Assembly: GCA_947177345.1 (NCBI GenBank)
Contig: CAMWUB010000009.1
Coordinates: forward strand, 1 to 15,008
Length of the DNA: 15,008 bases
Origin: an uncultured Ruminococcus sp.
GTDB taxonomy: Bacteria; Bacillota; Clostridia; Oscillospirales; Ruminococcaceae
Direction: 5' to 3'
Under the pieces are notes generated by a model. That model did no database searches. It had not been told where the DNA came from and saw nothing but the letters and a program-made list of their open reading frames with translations. Position numbers and translations under genes: made by a program. Positions 1 through 7,754 of the stretch are shown in pieces; position 1 is the first letter of the stretch, and every line of letters begins with the position of its first letter.

Positions 1-25
1 GATATAATATACAGGGGTGGAATTT

Positions 26-799
26 ATGAAAATAACTGAAATACGCATTGACTGTCAGAAACAAAGAATTTTCAGCATTGAATCTGAATATGATTTTGTA
101 TTTTTTATGTTCCGGACACCTGTTATTTTCCGGAATGCTGGTGAAAAAATACAATTTACAAGCAATTCAGCAGGAGTTTTCAGCCGTGGAAATATTCCGG
201 ATTTCATGCCGGAAAAAAAACATACTCTTATATTCGATTATATGGGTTTTCAGACATCATCTTCCGATAAACAGTATATGCTTTCAATGGGAATACCGAT
301 AAATACACTCGTTCCGGTATATGACGATTCAGTTATAAAAAATACACTTATTTCAATGCGGAACGAGTTTTCACATAGTGGTATGTACCGTAACGAATTT
401 ATGGAACTTTCAATGAAAATTCTTCTCATATCCCTTTGTGAAATAGCCGTCCGTGAAAAAGAACCGGATATTATTCACTATGACAGATTGAAAACCCTCC
501 GCCGTGAGATTCTCGCCAATCCTGATAAATCGTGGTCTGTCAAGGACATCTGTTATAATCTGAATATCAGCAGAACTTATTTTCATAAACTCTATAAACA
601 GGCATTCGGTGTGACCTGTATTCAGGATATTATTGAAAATCGTCTGAAATATGCCTGTGAACTCCTTAAGAATACCGATTTATCAATAAGTCAGATTGCC
701 GAAAAATGTGGTTATGAAACCGATTCTTATTTTATGAGACAGTTCCGGCAATACATAAAGTGTACACCATCGGAATACCGGCGGAAATCAAGAAACTAA
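26..799 (+). CDS. AraC-family transcriptional regulator
   Basis: A 257-residue DNA-binding regulator. The C-terminal ~100 residues (about 158-256) form the double helix-turn-helix of the AraC/XylS family. The first HTH lies around SVKDICYNLNISRTYFHKLY and the second around ISQIAEKCGYETDSYFMRQF, followed by the typical P-S-E-Y-R-R ending. The N-terminal ~150 residues look like a cupin-type sensor domain but are poorly conserved, so the ligand is unknown. An in-frame GTG lies 9 bases upstream, but the ATG at 26 is preferred because AGGGGTGG (13-20) sits at the right distance from it. A TATAAT at 3-8 could be a -10 box, though that leaves almost no leader and the -35 would be outside the window. 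The gene converges on the binding-protein gene and shares its terminator. It could regulate the adjacent VanY/binding-protein unit; nothing in the sequence proves that. Confidence 0.9.
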   Translation: MKITEIRIDCQKQRIFSIESEYDFVFFMFRTPVIFRNAGEKIQFTSNSAGVFSRGNIPDFMPEKKHTLIFDYMGFQTSSSDKQYMLSMGIPINTLVPVYDDSVIKNTLISMRNEFSHSGMYRNEFMELSMKILLISLCEIAVREKEPDIIHYDRLKTLRREILANPDKSWSVKDICYNLNISRTYFHKLYKQAFGVTCIQDIIENRLKYACELLKNTDLSISQIAEKCGYETDSYFMRQFRQYIKCTPSEYRRKSRN

Positions 800-830
800 A
801 AAAGGAGCTTATAAAAAGCCCCTTTTTTTT
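798..830. terminator. Bidirectional intrinsic terminator between convergent genes
   Basis: A short hairpin (AAGGAGCTT, loop of about 5, AAGCCCCTT) is flanked by A-runs on the left and T-runs on the right, so it can end transcription from both sides. Read leftwards the stem pairs fully through one G-U pair and is followed by six U; read rightwards it has one A-C mismatch and is followed by eight U. It directly follows the AraC stop codon and touches the stop codon of the binding-protein gene. Confidence 0.85.
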
Positions 831-2463
831 AACTGTAATTCTTTGCTATACGATAATCCACCGCACCGGTGAAGGCATCATATATAATATCTTCGTTATC
901 GCTGTTCATTACAAGATACGAATTTTTATAGAATAACGGTATAAAGCCGTAACCGTCAAGTATTCTGCTTTCCTGTTTACAGTAACAGTCAACCAGTTCC
1001 GAAACATCGGAACATTTTCGGATTTCGTCTGTTAATTTCCTGCCGTTTACAGAATATTCAAGAAATTCATTTCCGGAAAACTGTTCAATAACGGAAAGTC
1101 CGCTGTTGAACTCCGCTTTAAGAGGATAAAGGGCTATACCATAATCATTACTTGCTATACGTTGTATAAATTCCGCCGGTGTGACTTCCTCTATACCGAC
1201 GTATACACCTAAAGCATCGTACCACTGTTCAGAAAGTCTGTTCAGATATTCAGCGTCAATGCTTCCGGCAGATACCAGTATTTTAATATTTTCAAATATT
1301 TCAGTCTGTAATTCAGCCTCCGCTACTGACAAACATCTTTCAGCTTCGGAAATACCATAAAATCCGTACTGCTTATCGGAAACAAGTTCACGGTAACTTC
1401 TTCCGAGCAGGCTCACCGCTGGCGGAATTAATCCGTAAGCTACTGAAATATCTTTTTCATTTTCGTCAAGAATACTGTCCCTGTCAATCGAAAATGCAAG
1501 GGCTTTACGCATACTCAGGCTTGAAAAATATCTGTCCTCTGAATTGAAAACAAGTCCGAGAGTTGTTGCACATGACGACGTTATTATATTTTTTTCGACA
1601 TTTATTCCGTCGATATTGTCAGTCGTGAAACATTCTATATCACCAGTCCGGAACATATTCCGGATATCGTTTTCATCTGATTCTATAGTGAAGTTCAGAA
1701 ATGACGGTACTACAGGATTGGTTTCAGTACTGTTCACCGCATTTTTTTTCATGTACAGAATATTATTCACACCATAAGGGTCATAAAACCACTGACGCAC
1801 AAAAAACGAACCGTTTGACATTACAGAACGGTCGTCAAGTCCGTAACGTCCTTTTGTGGAATAGAAAAATTCCCTGTTGCACGGATACGCCGGACTTGTT
1901 GCAAGAAGTCCTAAAAATTCCGCACTTGGATAATCCAGCGATATATTAAGTGTATAATTATCTACAGCGATAACACCGGCAGTTTCCGGAAGTGCTTCGT
2001 CGGCAACTATTTTACTACCGTTTCTGATACACGAAAAATCTTCCGCATATGGTGACTTCATGGCAGGGTCGAGAATCCTCCGCAATGCAAATACATAGTC
2101 ACCGGCGGTAACCGGAAAATATTCATCGTCGTCAATGTAATCATCATCATTTTTATCGAAAAACCAGTAATTATCCTGACGCAATGTGAATGTATATTCC
2201 AGACCGTCCGGCGATATGCTATAACTTTCGGCGTTACAACAGATTATATTTCCGTATTCGTCTGTGGTCATAAGACCGCTGTACAGATTTTTTATAATCG
2301 TTTCAGATGCTGAATCCGTAGCATATTGTGGGTCAAGACTTTCAGGGTTTCCTAAAATTGTGACATCATACATATGTCCTGAACCGTCACCCCTGTCATC
2401 ATTCCCACAGGAAAACAATGTTACTGTAAATATCATGCAGATTAGAATTATCAGTTTTTTCAA
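829..2463 (-). CDS. Peptide/oligopeptide-binding lipoprotein (SBP family 5, OppA-like)
   Basis: A 544-residue extracellular solute-binding protein. Residues 1-19 are a lipoprotein signal peptide with lipobox L-F-S-C (Cys19 lipidated), followed by an Asp/Gly-rich spacer. The mature part has family-5 hallmarks: the N-P-E-S-L-D-P-Q opening near 39, Y-S-G-L near 61, V-T-A-G-D-Y-V-F-A-L-R-R near 118, and A-F-S-I-D-R near 325. The start is TTG, supported by GGAG six bases upstream. The stretch usually W-S-D-G before V-T-A is replaced by a loop at 103-114 that fits the EF-hand consensus. Such proteins deliver peptides to an ABC importer, but no permease or ATPase gene lies nearby. It may borrow a distant transporter or act as a sensor. 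It follows the VanY-like gene by 25 bases, so the two are probably co-transcribed. Confidence 0.9.
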   Translation of the reverse strand: MKKLIILICMIFTVTLFSCGNDDRGDGSGHMYDVTILGNPESLDPQYATDSASETIIKNLYSGLMTTDEYGNIICCNAESYSISPDGLEYTFTLRQDNYWFFDKNDDDYIDDDEYFPVTAGDYVFALRRILDPAMKSPYAEDFSCIRNGSKIVADEALPETAGVIAVDNYTLNISLDYPSAEFLGLLATSPAYPCNREFFYSTKGRYGLDDRSVMSNGSFFVRQWFYDPYGVNNILYMKKNAVNSTETNPVVPSFLNFTIESDENDIRNMFRTGDIECFTTDNIDGINVEKNIITSSCATTLGLVFNSEDRYFSSLSMRKALAFSIDRDSILDENEKDISVAYGLIPPAVSLLGRSYRELVSDKQYGFYGISEAERCLSVAEAELQTEIFENIKILVSAGSIDAEYLNRLSEQWYDALGVYVGIEEVTPAEFIQRIASNDYGIALYPLKAEFNSGLSVIEQFSGNEFLEYSVNGRKLTDEIRKCSDVSELVDCYCKQESRILDGYGFIPLFYKNSYLVMNSDNEDIIYDAFTGAVDYRIAKNYS

Positions 2464-2488
2464 ATTTATCTCCGTTCTTTCAGACTTT

Positions 2489-3577
2489 TCAGCGTACTTT
2501 TACCGAAATTATAAATCCGTCCTGATTGTTTCCGGAAACTTCATAATCACTGCCGAGTGGTATTCCTACATCTGTTAATGTTCCGTCACCTGCTCCGACG
2601 TAATATACTTTATAAAGGCTCGTACCTGAAGAAATTTCAAGAGGTTTGTTTATAGTATATGATTTCAGCTTTTCAATATACTCTTCAAGACAAAGATTAT
2701 TCTGTTTCATGTATGTTGAGTGCGGAACTCCTACATATCTGTATGTCTGAGTTCTTGCACGTTCATTTGTATAAAATTCCTTGCCCTCCGGATAGCGTAC
2801 AACAAAACCATAATCGGCGGCGTGTTCGTCAATCCATGCATATATACCAGTCGGCGAATAATATCCCGAACCTGAACCATCCTGTGGAAATACTCCCATG
2901 TCAAAACTCCTGCCTGTGTGATAGTCGGAAAAACCACTCATAACACCGGATATTCCGTCATTATATCGCTGGCTCTGGTCTTCTGCTGAACGATAGCCAC
3001 CTATTACTACTATATCCGTATTGTACTGACTTTCCGCAAAGGCTTCCATAAGTTCGTTAAGATGTTCTATTACTTCTTCGTCAAGAGATACTACAAAGTC
3101 ACTTACGCCATAATACTGACTGCTTATATGGTCGTAAAGCGTTACTATTTCTGTATCTTCCTCCGGAAAATGATATATATTATTTCCGTTTACAGTTATA
3201 AGATTTCCGCTGTAAATTTTTTCGTGATTCATCGGGATTTCCGTATAGCCATCCGGCAGAGGCTCTTTTTTAGTTGTGATTGTTGTTGTGGTAGTTGTTG
3301 TAGTTTCTGTCGTTGTAGTTGTAGTCTGTGTAGTGGTGGTAGATTCGGTAGTTGTTGTGACCTGCTCCGTAGTGGTTGCGATTTCTTCCGGTATAGTTGT
3401 AGTGGTTTCCGTATCGGAAACGCTTGTATCTTCCGGATTATCTCCCTTTTTAAGTATTCCCTTTACGCACGAAGTTATTACAACAACCAGTACTATCAGT
3501 GCAAGCAATACGGCAAATACCCTGTCATAACGAACTCTGTATTTTTTCTTCTTACGTCGTTTATCTCCTTTACTCAT
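2489..3577 (-). CDS. Membrane-anchored VanY-family (M15B) protein with altered active site
   Basis: A 362-residue envelope protein. It has a basic cytoplasmic N-terminus (1-19), one membrane segment (about 20-38), a threonine-rich linker (about 51-102), a VanY-like domain (about 150-305) and a small C-terminal beta domain ending G-F-I-I-S-V. Family landmarks include G-G-Y-R-S at 193-197, Y-G-F-V-V-R-Y-P-E near 256-264, R-Y-V-G at 280-283 and L-C-L-E-E-Y near 295. VanY enzymes trim D-Ala from wall peptides using zinc. Here the canonical S-x-H-x-x-G-x-A-x-D motif reads S-D-Y-H-T-G-R-S-F-D (Tyr219 in the His place, His at 220). The E-P-W-H before x-R-Y-V-G reads R-T-Q-T. So two zinc ligands and the catalytic Glu appear missing, and D-Ala-D-Ala carboxypeptidase activity is doubtful. 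Start ATG has AAGGAG upstream and its own promoter. It heads a two-gene unit. Confidence 0.85.
   Translation of the reverse strand: MSKGDKRRKKKKYRVRYDRVFAVLLALIVLVVVITSCVKGILKKGDNPEDTSVSDTETTTTIPEEIATTTEQVTTTTESTTTTQTTTTTTETTTTTTTTITTKKEPLPDGYTEIPMNHEKIYSGNLITVNGNNIYHFPEEDTEIVTLYDHISSQYYGVSDFVVSLDEEVIEHLNELMEAFAESQYNTDIVVIGGYRSAEDQSQRYNDGISGVMSGFSDYHTGRSFDMGVFPQDGSGSGYYSPTGIYAWIDEHAADYGFVVRYPEGKEFYTNERARTQTYRYVGVPHSTYMKQNNLCLEEYIEKLKSYTINKPLEISSGTSLYKVYYVGAGDGTLTDVGIPLGSDYEVSGNNQDGFIISVKVR
3272..3427 (-). repeat. Threonine-rich low-complexity linker in the VanY-like gene
   Basis: About 52 codons (residues 51-102), mostly ACA/ACT/ACC threonine with scattered Glu, Ser and Gln, sit between the membrane segment and the VanY-like domain. 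Such linkers span the peptidoglycan or carry O-glycans in Gram-positive surface proteins. The repetitive DNA is prone to slippage and gives spurious valine-rich frames on the other strand. Confidence 0.85.
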
Positions 3578-3608
3578 AATTATATCTCCTTTTTCTTTGA
3601 TAATCTAA

Positions 3609-3637
3609 ATTATATCATAATTTTTCCGGAATGTAAA
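3609..3637 (-). promoter_or_regulatory. Sigma-A promoter for the VanY-like/binding-protein unit
   Basis: Reading leftwards, TTTACA (3632-3637) and TATAAT (3609-3614) are separated by exactly 17 bases, one mismatch from the full -35/-10 consensus. The -10 box lies about 30 bases before the ATG at 3577, leaving room for the ribosome binding site. The spacer contains the palindrome TTCCGGAA, right beside the -35 box. This is a possible operator, but the same 8-mer is common across the window. Confidence 0.8.
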
Positions 3638-3678
3638 GTATTTTAAAGCATTTTTCACTTTAATTACATACAGAACGC

Positions 3679-3713
3679 AAAAAACAGGTCTGTCATAAAG
3701 ACAAACCTGTTTT
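3679..3713 (-). terminator. Intrinsic terminator ending the long leftward operon
   Basis: A 14-base-pair stem (3681-3694 with 3700-3713, one mismatch) around a five-base loop is followed, reading leftwards, by six U (3684 to 3679). It starts three bases after the stop codon of the small membrane protein gene. It isolates the division/translation/transketolase run from the VanY-like unit, which has its own promoter just downstream. Confidence 0.85.
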
Positions 3714-3716
3714 ATT

Positions 3717-4175
3717 TCAGTGAATCATTTCAGATATATATTTTCCGCTATTCTTACGGGCATATATAACAGTATATTTATCAGTATCAGGCGGTTTCTT
3801 TTCAAACGTCGTTCTTCCGGTCTGCTGATTTCCGTTATTATCATTATAGATATAAAGTACATCATATAATTTCATGCCGTCCATATCTTTAAGTTCAGTT
3901 ATTTCGGCTATTTCACCGATACCGGTTATGCCGTTTTCTTTCAGTATATTGTAATGTCTTACACTCATAATCATTGCCCATATAACAAAAATTCCGCCCG
4001 CAACCCACAAAAAAGCCATAATATATATAAGAATAACAAATATATTATTTTTTTCATAAAGATTCTTGTTTGCTGTCATAACACAGAAAATCAATATACC
4101 AATTGCTATACATAAAATCCCACGGAAAATATATGCTACAACCTTTTCAGGCTTTTTTAATTTCTGCCTTTCCAT
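3717..4175 (-). CDS. Small two-helix membrane protein, DUF3592-like
   Basis: A 152-residue protein of unknown function. A basic N-terminus is followed by two membrane segments (about 13-33 and 43-68) joined by a short loop. The soluble C-terminal half (about 75-152) is predicted to be beta-rich, with a pattern resembling DUF3592 (alternating hydrophobics, a Y-x-Y-x-Y-x-D core, N-G-N, then a closing V-I-Y strand). That assignment is tentative. The start lies two bases after the stop of the transketolase C-subunit gene and has no strong ribosome binding site, so translation is probably coupled to it. It is the last gene before the operon terminator. Nothing in the sequence links it functionally to transketolase. 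Confidence 0.75.
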   Translation of the reverse strand: MERQKLKKPEKVVAYIFRGILCIAIGILIFCVMTANKNLYEKNNIFVILIYIMAFLWVAGGIFVIWAMIMSVRHYNILKENGITGIGEIAEITELKDMDGMKLYDVLYIYNDNNGNQQTGRTTFEKKPPDTDKYTVIYARKNSGKYISEMIH

Positions 4176-4177
4176 GA

Positions 4178-5125
4178 TTACTTGCGTTTTAAAGCCTCTC
4201 TGGTTGTATTCACTATGTTTTCTGCGGAAAGTCCGAACTTTTTCAGTAATTCAAGAGCAGGTCCGGAATAGCCGTATACGTCATTTACGCCGATTTTAAT
4301 AACCGGTACAGGACAGCATTCTGTAACAGCCTCCGCAACTGCTGAACCTAATCCGCCTATAATGCTATGTTCCTCAGCAGTTACTATAACACCGGTTTCC
4401 TTTGCACACTTGCATATAAGCTTCTTGTCAAGCGGTTTGATAGTATGAATATTAACAACCCGTGCGGATATGCCCTCAGTTTCGAGAACTTTAGACGCTT
4501 CAACGGCTTCATTAACCATAAGTCCGGTAGCTACTATTGTTACGTCTTTACCGTCACGCATTACAACACCCTTACCGAGTTCAAATTTATAGGTTTTCGG
4601 GTCATTTATAACCGGTACTGCAAGTCTTCCGAAACGCATATATACAGGACCATTGAACTCTACAGCAGTTCTTACAGCCTGACGTGCTTCAACGTCGTCA
4701 CATGGATTGATTATAGTCATTCCGGGAATTGTACGCATAAGTGCTATATCCTCGTTACACTGGTGTGTTGCACCGTCTTCGCCTACTGAAATTCCGGCGT
4801 GTGTCGCTCCGATTTTAACATTCAGATGCGGATAGCCGATTGAATTTCTTACGATTTCAAAGGCTCTTCCGGCGGCGAACATTGCAAAAGTACTCGCAAA
4901 CGGTATCTTTCCACAGGTAGCAAGTCCGGCAGCGACACCCATCATATTGGCTTCTGCAATGCCACAGTCGAAAAATCTTTCAGGATATGCTTTCTTGAAA
5001 ATAGCTGTCTTAGTAGCGGCGGCAAGGTCTGCATCGAGTACAACCAGATTTTTATATTCTTCCGCCAGTTCTTTAAGAGTTTCGCCGTAACTCTCACGGG
5101 TAGCCTTTTTTATTACATCTGACAT
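4178..5125 (-). CDS. Transketolase, C-terminal subunit
   Basis: A 315-residue second half of a split transketolase, covering the pyrimidine-binding domain and the C-terminal domain. It pairs with the upstream subunit to move two-carbon units between sugar phosphates in the non-oxidative pentose phosphate pathway, in the cytoplasm. The conserved cofactor-activating Glu is Glu58 in G-I-A-E-A-N-M-M-G. The G-A-T-H region near 107-110 and the V-G-E-D-G-A-T-H-Q segment are also intact. Its GGAGG ribosome binding site (5136-5140) lies inside the end of the preceding gene, with a five-base gap, giving tight coupling of the two subunits. DXS-like proteins are similar in this domain, but the length and the adjacent N-subunit favour transketolase. 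Confidence 0.93.
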   Translation of the reverse strand: MSDVIKKATRESYGETLKELAEEYKNLVVLDADLAAATKTAIFKKAYPERFFDCGIAEANMMGVAAGLATCGKIPFASTFAMFAAGRAFEIVRNSIGYPHLNVKIGATHAGISVGEDGATHQCNEDIALMRTIPGMTIINPCDDVEARQAVRTAVEFNGPVYMRFGRLAVPVINDPKTYKFELGKGVVMRDGKDVTIVATGLMVNEAVEASKVLETEGISARVVNIHTIKPLDKKLICKCAKETGVIVTAEEHSIIGGLGSAVAEAVTECCPVPVIKIGVNDVYGYSGPALELLKKFGLSAENIVNTTREALKRK

Positions 5126-5130
5126 AATTT

Positions 5131-5970
5131 TCAGTCCTCCAATTCCTTAAGCTGTGCATTGAGTTCAGCCATAGCCTGCTCATACTGTTCCTTGTTAGGT
5201 GCTGTACCGTGCCAGCCTACCTGATTTTCCATGAAAGATACACCCTTACCCTTTACAGATTTCTGTATGATTGCAACAGGTTTATCAGTAACGGCTTCAG
5301 CTTCTGTGAATGCACGTTCTATATCGTCAAAGTCGTGACCGTCCATGGTTATGACGTGCCAACCGAAAGCCTCGAATTTATCGGTAATCGGTTCAGGTGA
5401 ACATACTTCCGTGATAGCACCGTCAATCTGTAAGCCGTTATTATCGACGATTGCGACAAGATTAGTCAGATTGTAATGTGCGGAAAACATACAGGCTTCC
5501 CATACCTGACCTTCTTCAATTTCGCCGTCTCCGAGAATTGCATAAACTTTATAATTTTTATTGTCGAGTTTTCCGGCAAGTGCCATACCACAGGCTACTG
5601 AAATACCCTGTCCAAGTGAACCGCTTGACATATCCACACCGTTTATATTTATGCATGGGTGTCCTTGTAATGCAGAACCTATATGGCGGAGTGTTTTTAA
5701 ATCTTCTTCCGGAAAATATCCCTTTTGTGCGAGTACCGCATATAATGCCGGTGCTGTATGACCTTTTGAAAGCACAAGCCGGTCACGGTCTGGGTCTTCG
5801 GGATTCTGTGGGTCAACATTCATTTTATTATAGTAAAGATATGTCAGTGTATCGCTTATAGATAGCGAACCGCCAGGGTGTCCGGATTTGGCGTTATAAG
5901 TACCCTCTATAACACCCATTCTCACTTTGCAGGCTTTTTTCTGCAAATCCTTTTTCATAGATGCGTCCAT
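5131..5970 (-). CDS. Transketolase, N-terminal (TPP-binding) subunit
   Basis: A 279-residue thiamine-diphosphate-binding half of a split transketolase. From the chosen start, S-G-H-P-G-G-S-L (about 29-36), L-S-K-G-H (about 67-71), and the G-D-G...N-N cofactor/metal motif (G147-D-G to N177-N178) are all present. The chosen start is the ATG at 5970, because GGAGG (5976-5980) lies five bases upstream. A GTG four codons earlier overlaps that site and is unlikely. The protein is about half the length of one-piece transketolases, as expected when the enzyme is made from two genes. This two-gene form is known in many Firmicutes and archaea and is not a frameshift here. A 30-base gap separates it from the upstream HAD gene. 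Confidence 0.93.
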   Translation of the reverse strand: MDASMKKDLQKKACKVRMGVIEGTYNAKSGHPGGSLSISDTLTYLYYNKMNVDPQNPEDPDRDRLVLSKGHTAPALYAVLAQKGYFPEEDLKTLRHIGSALQGHPCININGVDMSSGSLGQGISVACGMALAGKLDNKNYKVYAILGDGEIEEGQVWEACMFSAHYNLTNLVAIVDNNGLQIDGAITEVCSPEPITDKFEAFGWHVITMDGHDFDDIERAFTEAEAVTDKPVAIIQKSVKGKGVSFMENQVGWHGTAPNKEQYEQAMAELNAQLKELED

Positions 5971-6000
5971 GATAACCTCCACATATTTTATTTTACGGTT

Positions 6001-6840
6001 TTAACCGTTTTCAGCATTACATTTTTTTATTATATAATCAATCAGTTCAGATACCGCACCGGTATCGTTGGTATTTTCAAGTATTATATCCGCTACTTCC
6101 TTGACGGACTTTTCCGCATTTGCCGGACATACGCCTAAATCCGCAAGCTGTATCATTTCCCTGTCGTTGTCGAAATCTCCTATTGCTATAAATTTACAGT
6201 CATTCATTCCGGACAGTTTTCTGTATTCCGCTATCGCAGAACCTTTACTTATATTATGCGGTAACATTTCAATAAAAATTTCCGAGGACTTTACAAAATC
6301 GACTTCCTTGTAATTCTTTCCGGAAATTATTTCTTCCATTACAGGTATATCTTCCGGAGACATCGCAAACAGGACTTTTAACCAGCCGTCGTCAGAAATT
6401 TCCTGTAAACCGGCATATACCGGCGATATTCCGCAAATATCAGTATGATGTTGCTGATAGTAATTATTCCGGAATACGTATGTTTTTTCTGTTTTGAGGA
6501 TTTCCCCACCGGCTGAGGGCATAGCATCAAGAAGTTCAGCGGTTATTTTCCTTGCATTTTCCGGAAGATATTCCGCATACAGAATTTTTTCCGTCTTATA
6601 GTCGTAAATTATTCCGCCGTTATACATGATAACAGGTATACGCAAATCAAGTAATTTCCGGTACTGTTCAAAAGATTCAAGTGTACGTCCGGTTGAAACG
6701 GTAAATTTTCCGCCGAGTGATACGAATTTTTCTATTGCCTGACGGTCTTTTTCATTTATTTTCTTTTCAGAGTTTAAAAGCGTTCCGTCCATATCGGACA
6801 TAATGACAATTTCTGATATATCTTCAAACAAAATTTTCAC
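6001..6840 (-). CDS. Cof-type HAD-superfamily phosphatase
   Basis: A HAD hydrolase of the Cof (subclass IIB) family, up to 279 residues, likely a cytoplasmic sugar-phosphate or phosphorylated-metabolite phosphatase. Motif I is D16-M-D18-G-T-L-L, motif II is S-T-G-R near 49-52, the motif III Lys is in S-K-G-S-A, and motif IV is G-D-F-D-N-D. All catalytic positions are intact. The substrate cannot be read from sequence, though the transketolase genes downstream make a sugar phosphate plausible. The GTG at 6840 overlaps the preceding stop (GTGA) but has no properly spaced ribosome binding site. A TTG three codons later (6829-6831) sits five or six bases after GGGGTGA and may be the true start. 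Confidence 0.9.
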   Translation of the reverse strand: MKILFEDISEIVIMSDMDGTLLNSEKKINEKDRQAIEKFVSLGGKFTVSTGRTLESFEQYRKLLDLRIPVIMYNGGIIYDYKTEKILYAEYLPENARKITAELLDAMPSAGGEILKTEKTYVFRNNYYQQHHTDICGISPVYAGLQEISDDGWLKVLFAMSPEDIPVMEEIISGKNYKEVDFVKSSEIFIEMLPHNISKGSAIAEYRKLSGMNDCKFIAIGDFDNDREMIQLADLGVCPANAEKSVKEVADIILENTNDTGAVSELIDYIIKKCNAENG

Positions 6841-7754
6841 CCCGTTTTATCAAGTTTATCAAGAATTTTCCGGAAATAATCCGGTAATTCACTTGTAAAT
6901 TCCATATATTCACTGGTAGTCGGGTGAATAAAACCTATTTTACGTGCGTGCAGGCACTGACCGTCAATGTTTTTATATGGTTTACCATAAACATCATCAC
7001 CGAGTACAGCGTGACCTATATATGAAAGATGTACTCTTATCTGGTGAGTACGTCCGGTCTCGAGAAGTAATTTCAAATGGGCATATCCGGCATACTGCTT
7101 TATTACCGTATAATGCGTAACCGCATGGCGTGAATTTTCCGGCGTGATGCACATTTTCTTGCGGTCTGTTTTGTGTCTGCCTATGGGTGCATCTATAGTG
7201 CCGGAAGTCTCTTTAAAATAACCGCTTGCAATTGCTTCATACTCACGTGTGAAACTGTGTTCTTTAATCTGTTCCGCAAGTTTTATATGTGAACGGTCAT
7301 TCTTTGCGATGATAAGCAAACCGCTTGTATTCTTGTCTATACGGTGAACTATTCCAGGACGGATAACACCATTTATTCCGGAAAGACTATCACCACAATG
7401 ATATAATAAAGCATTTACAAGTGTTCCGTTATAATTTCCATGTGCAGGGTGTACCACCATACCTTTCGGCTTATTCACCACCAATAAATCATCATCTTCA
7501 TAGACTATTTCAAGCGGTATATTTTCCGGTAAAGCGTCCATAACCTGAGGTTCGGGAATTTCTATAGTTATATTATCGCCGGATTTCAGCTTATAATTTT
7601 TATTTACATTATTTCCGTTTACAAGAATTTTATTTTTTTCAATAAGTCCCTGTACTCCTGAACGTGTAAGCTCACCGATATTTCCGGAAACAAATGTATC
7701 TATTCTGTTTCCCGCATTCTCCGCACTGACGGAAACTTCAATGATTTCAGACAT
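6837..7754 (-). CDS. RluD-type 23S rRNA pseudouridine synthase
   Basis: A 305-residue RluA/RluD-family pseudouridine synthase that converts uridines in RNA, most likely 23S rRNA. An S4 RNA-binding domain occupies about 17-65. The catalytic domain carries H-R-I-D140-x-N-T-S-G-L, where the Asp is the nucleophile, and the conserved G-R-T-H-Q-I-R-V-H motif near 240. The start at 7754 is chosen because AGGAGG (7764-7769) lies nine bases upstream. A 14-codon basic extension from an earlier in-frame start would run into that site. The gene overlaps the end of lspA by 8 bases, and lspA-rluD is a common Firmicutes pairing. The exact target site is not certain from sequence, so the symbol is left blank. 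Confidence 0.93.
   Translation of the reverse strand: MSEIIEVSVSAENAGNRIDTFVSGNIGELTRSGVQGLIEKNKILVNGNNVNKNYKLKSGDNITIEIPEPQVMDALPENIPLEIVYEDDDLLVVNKPKGMVVHPAHGNYNGTLVNALLYHCGDSLSGINGVIRPGIVHRIDKNTSGLLIIAKNDRSHIKLAEQIKEHSFTREYEAIASGYFKETSGTIDAPIGRHKTDRKKMCITPENSRHAVTHYTVIKQYAGYAHLKLLLETGRTHQIRVHLSYIGHAVLGDDVYGKPYKNIDGQCLHARKIGFIHPTTSEYMEFTSELPDYFRKILDKLDKTG

Noticed and set aside
3..8. TATAAT as the AraC-gene promoter
   Set aside because: Only 17 bases from the start codon and the -35 region lies outside the window, so it cannot be called.
3276..3530. A rightward valine-rich open frame opposite the VanY-like gene
   Set aside because: It is the complement of the ACN-rich threonine linker (NGT codons on the other strand), a low-complexity artefact with no ribosome binding site.
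5407..5536. Regulatory or non-coding elements inside the transketolase genes
   Set aside because: No inverted repeat or box beyond what the coding sequence explains was seen.
4178..5970. Transketolase broken into two pieces by a frameshift
   Set aside because: Each half starts with its own well-placed GGAGG site and each has complete domains. Two-subunit transketolase is a known arrangement.
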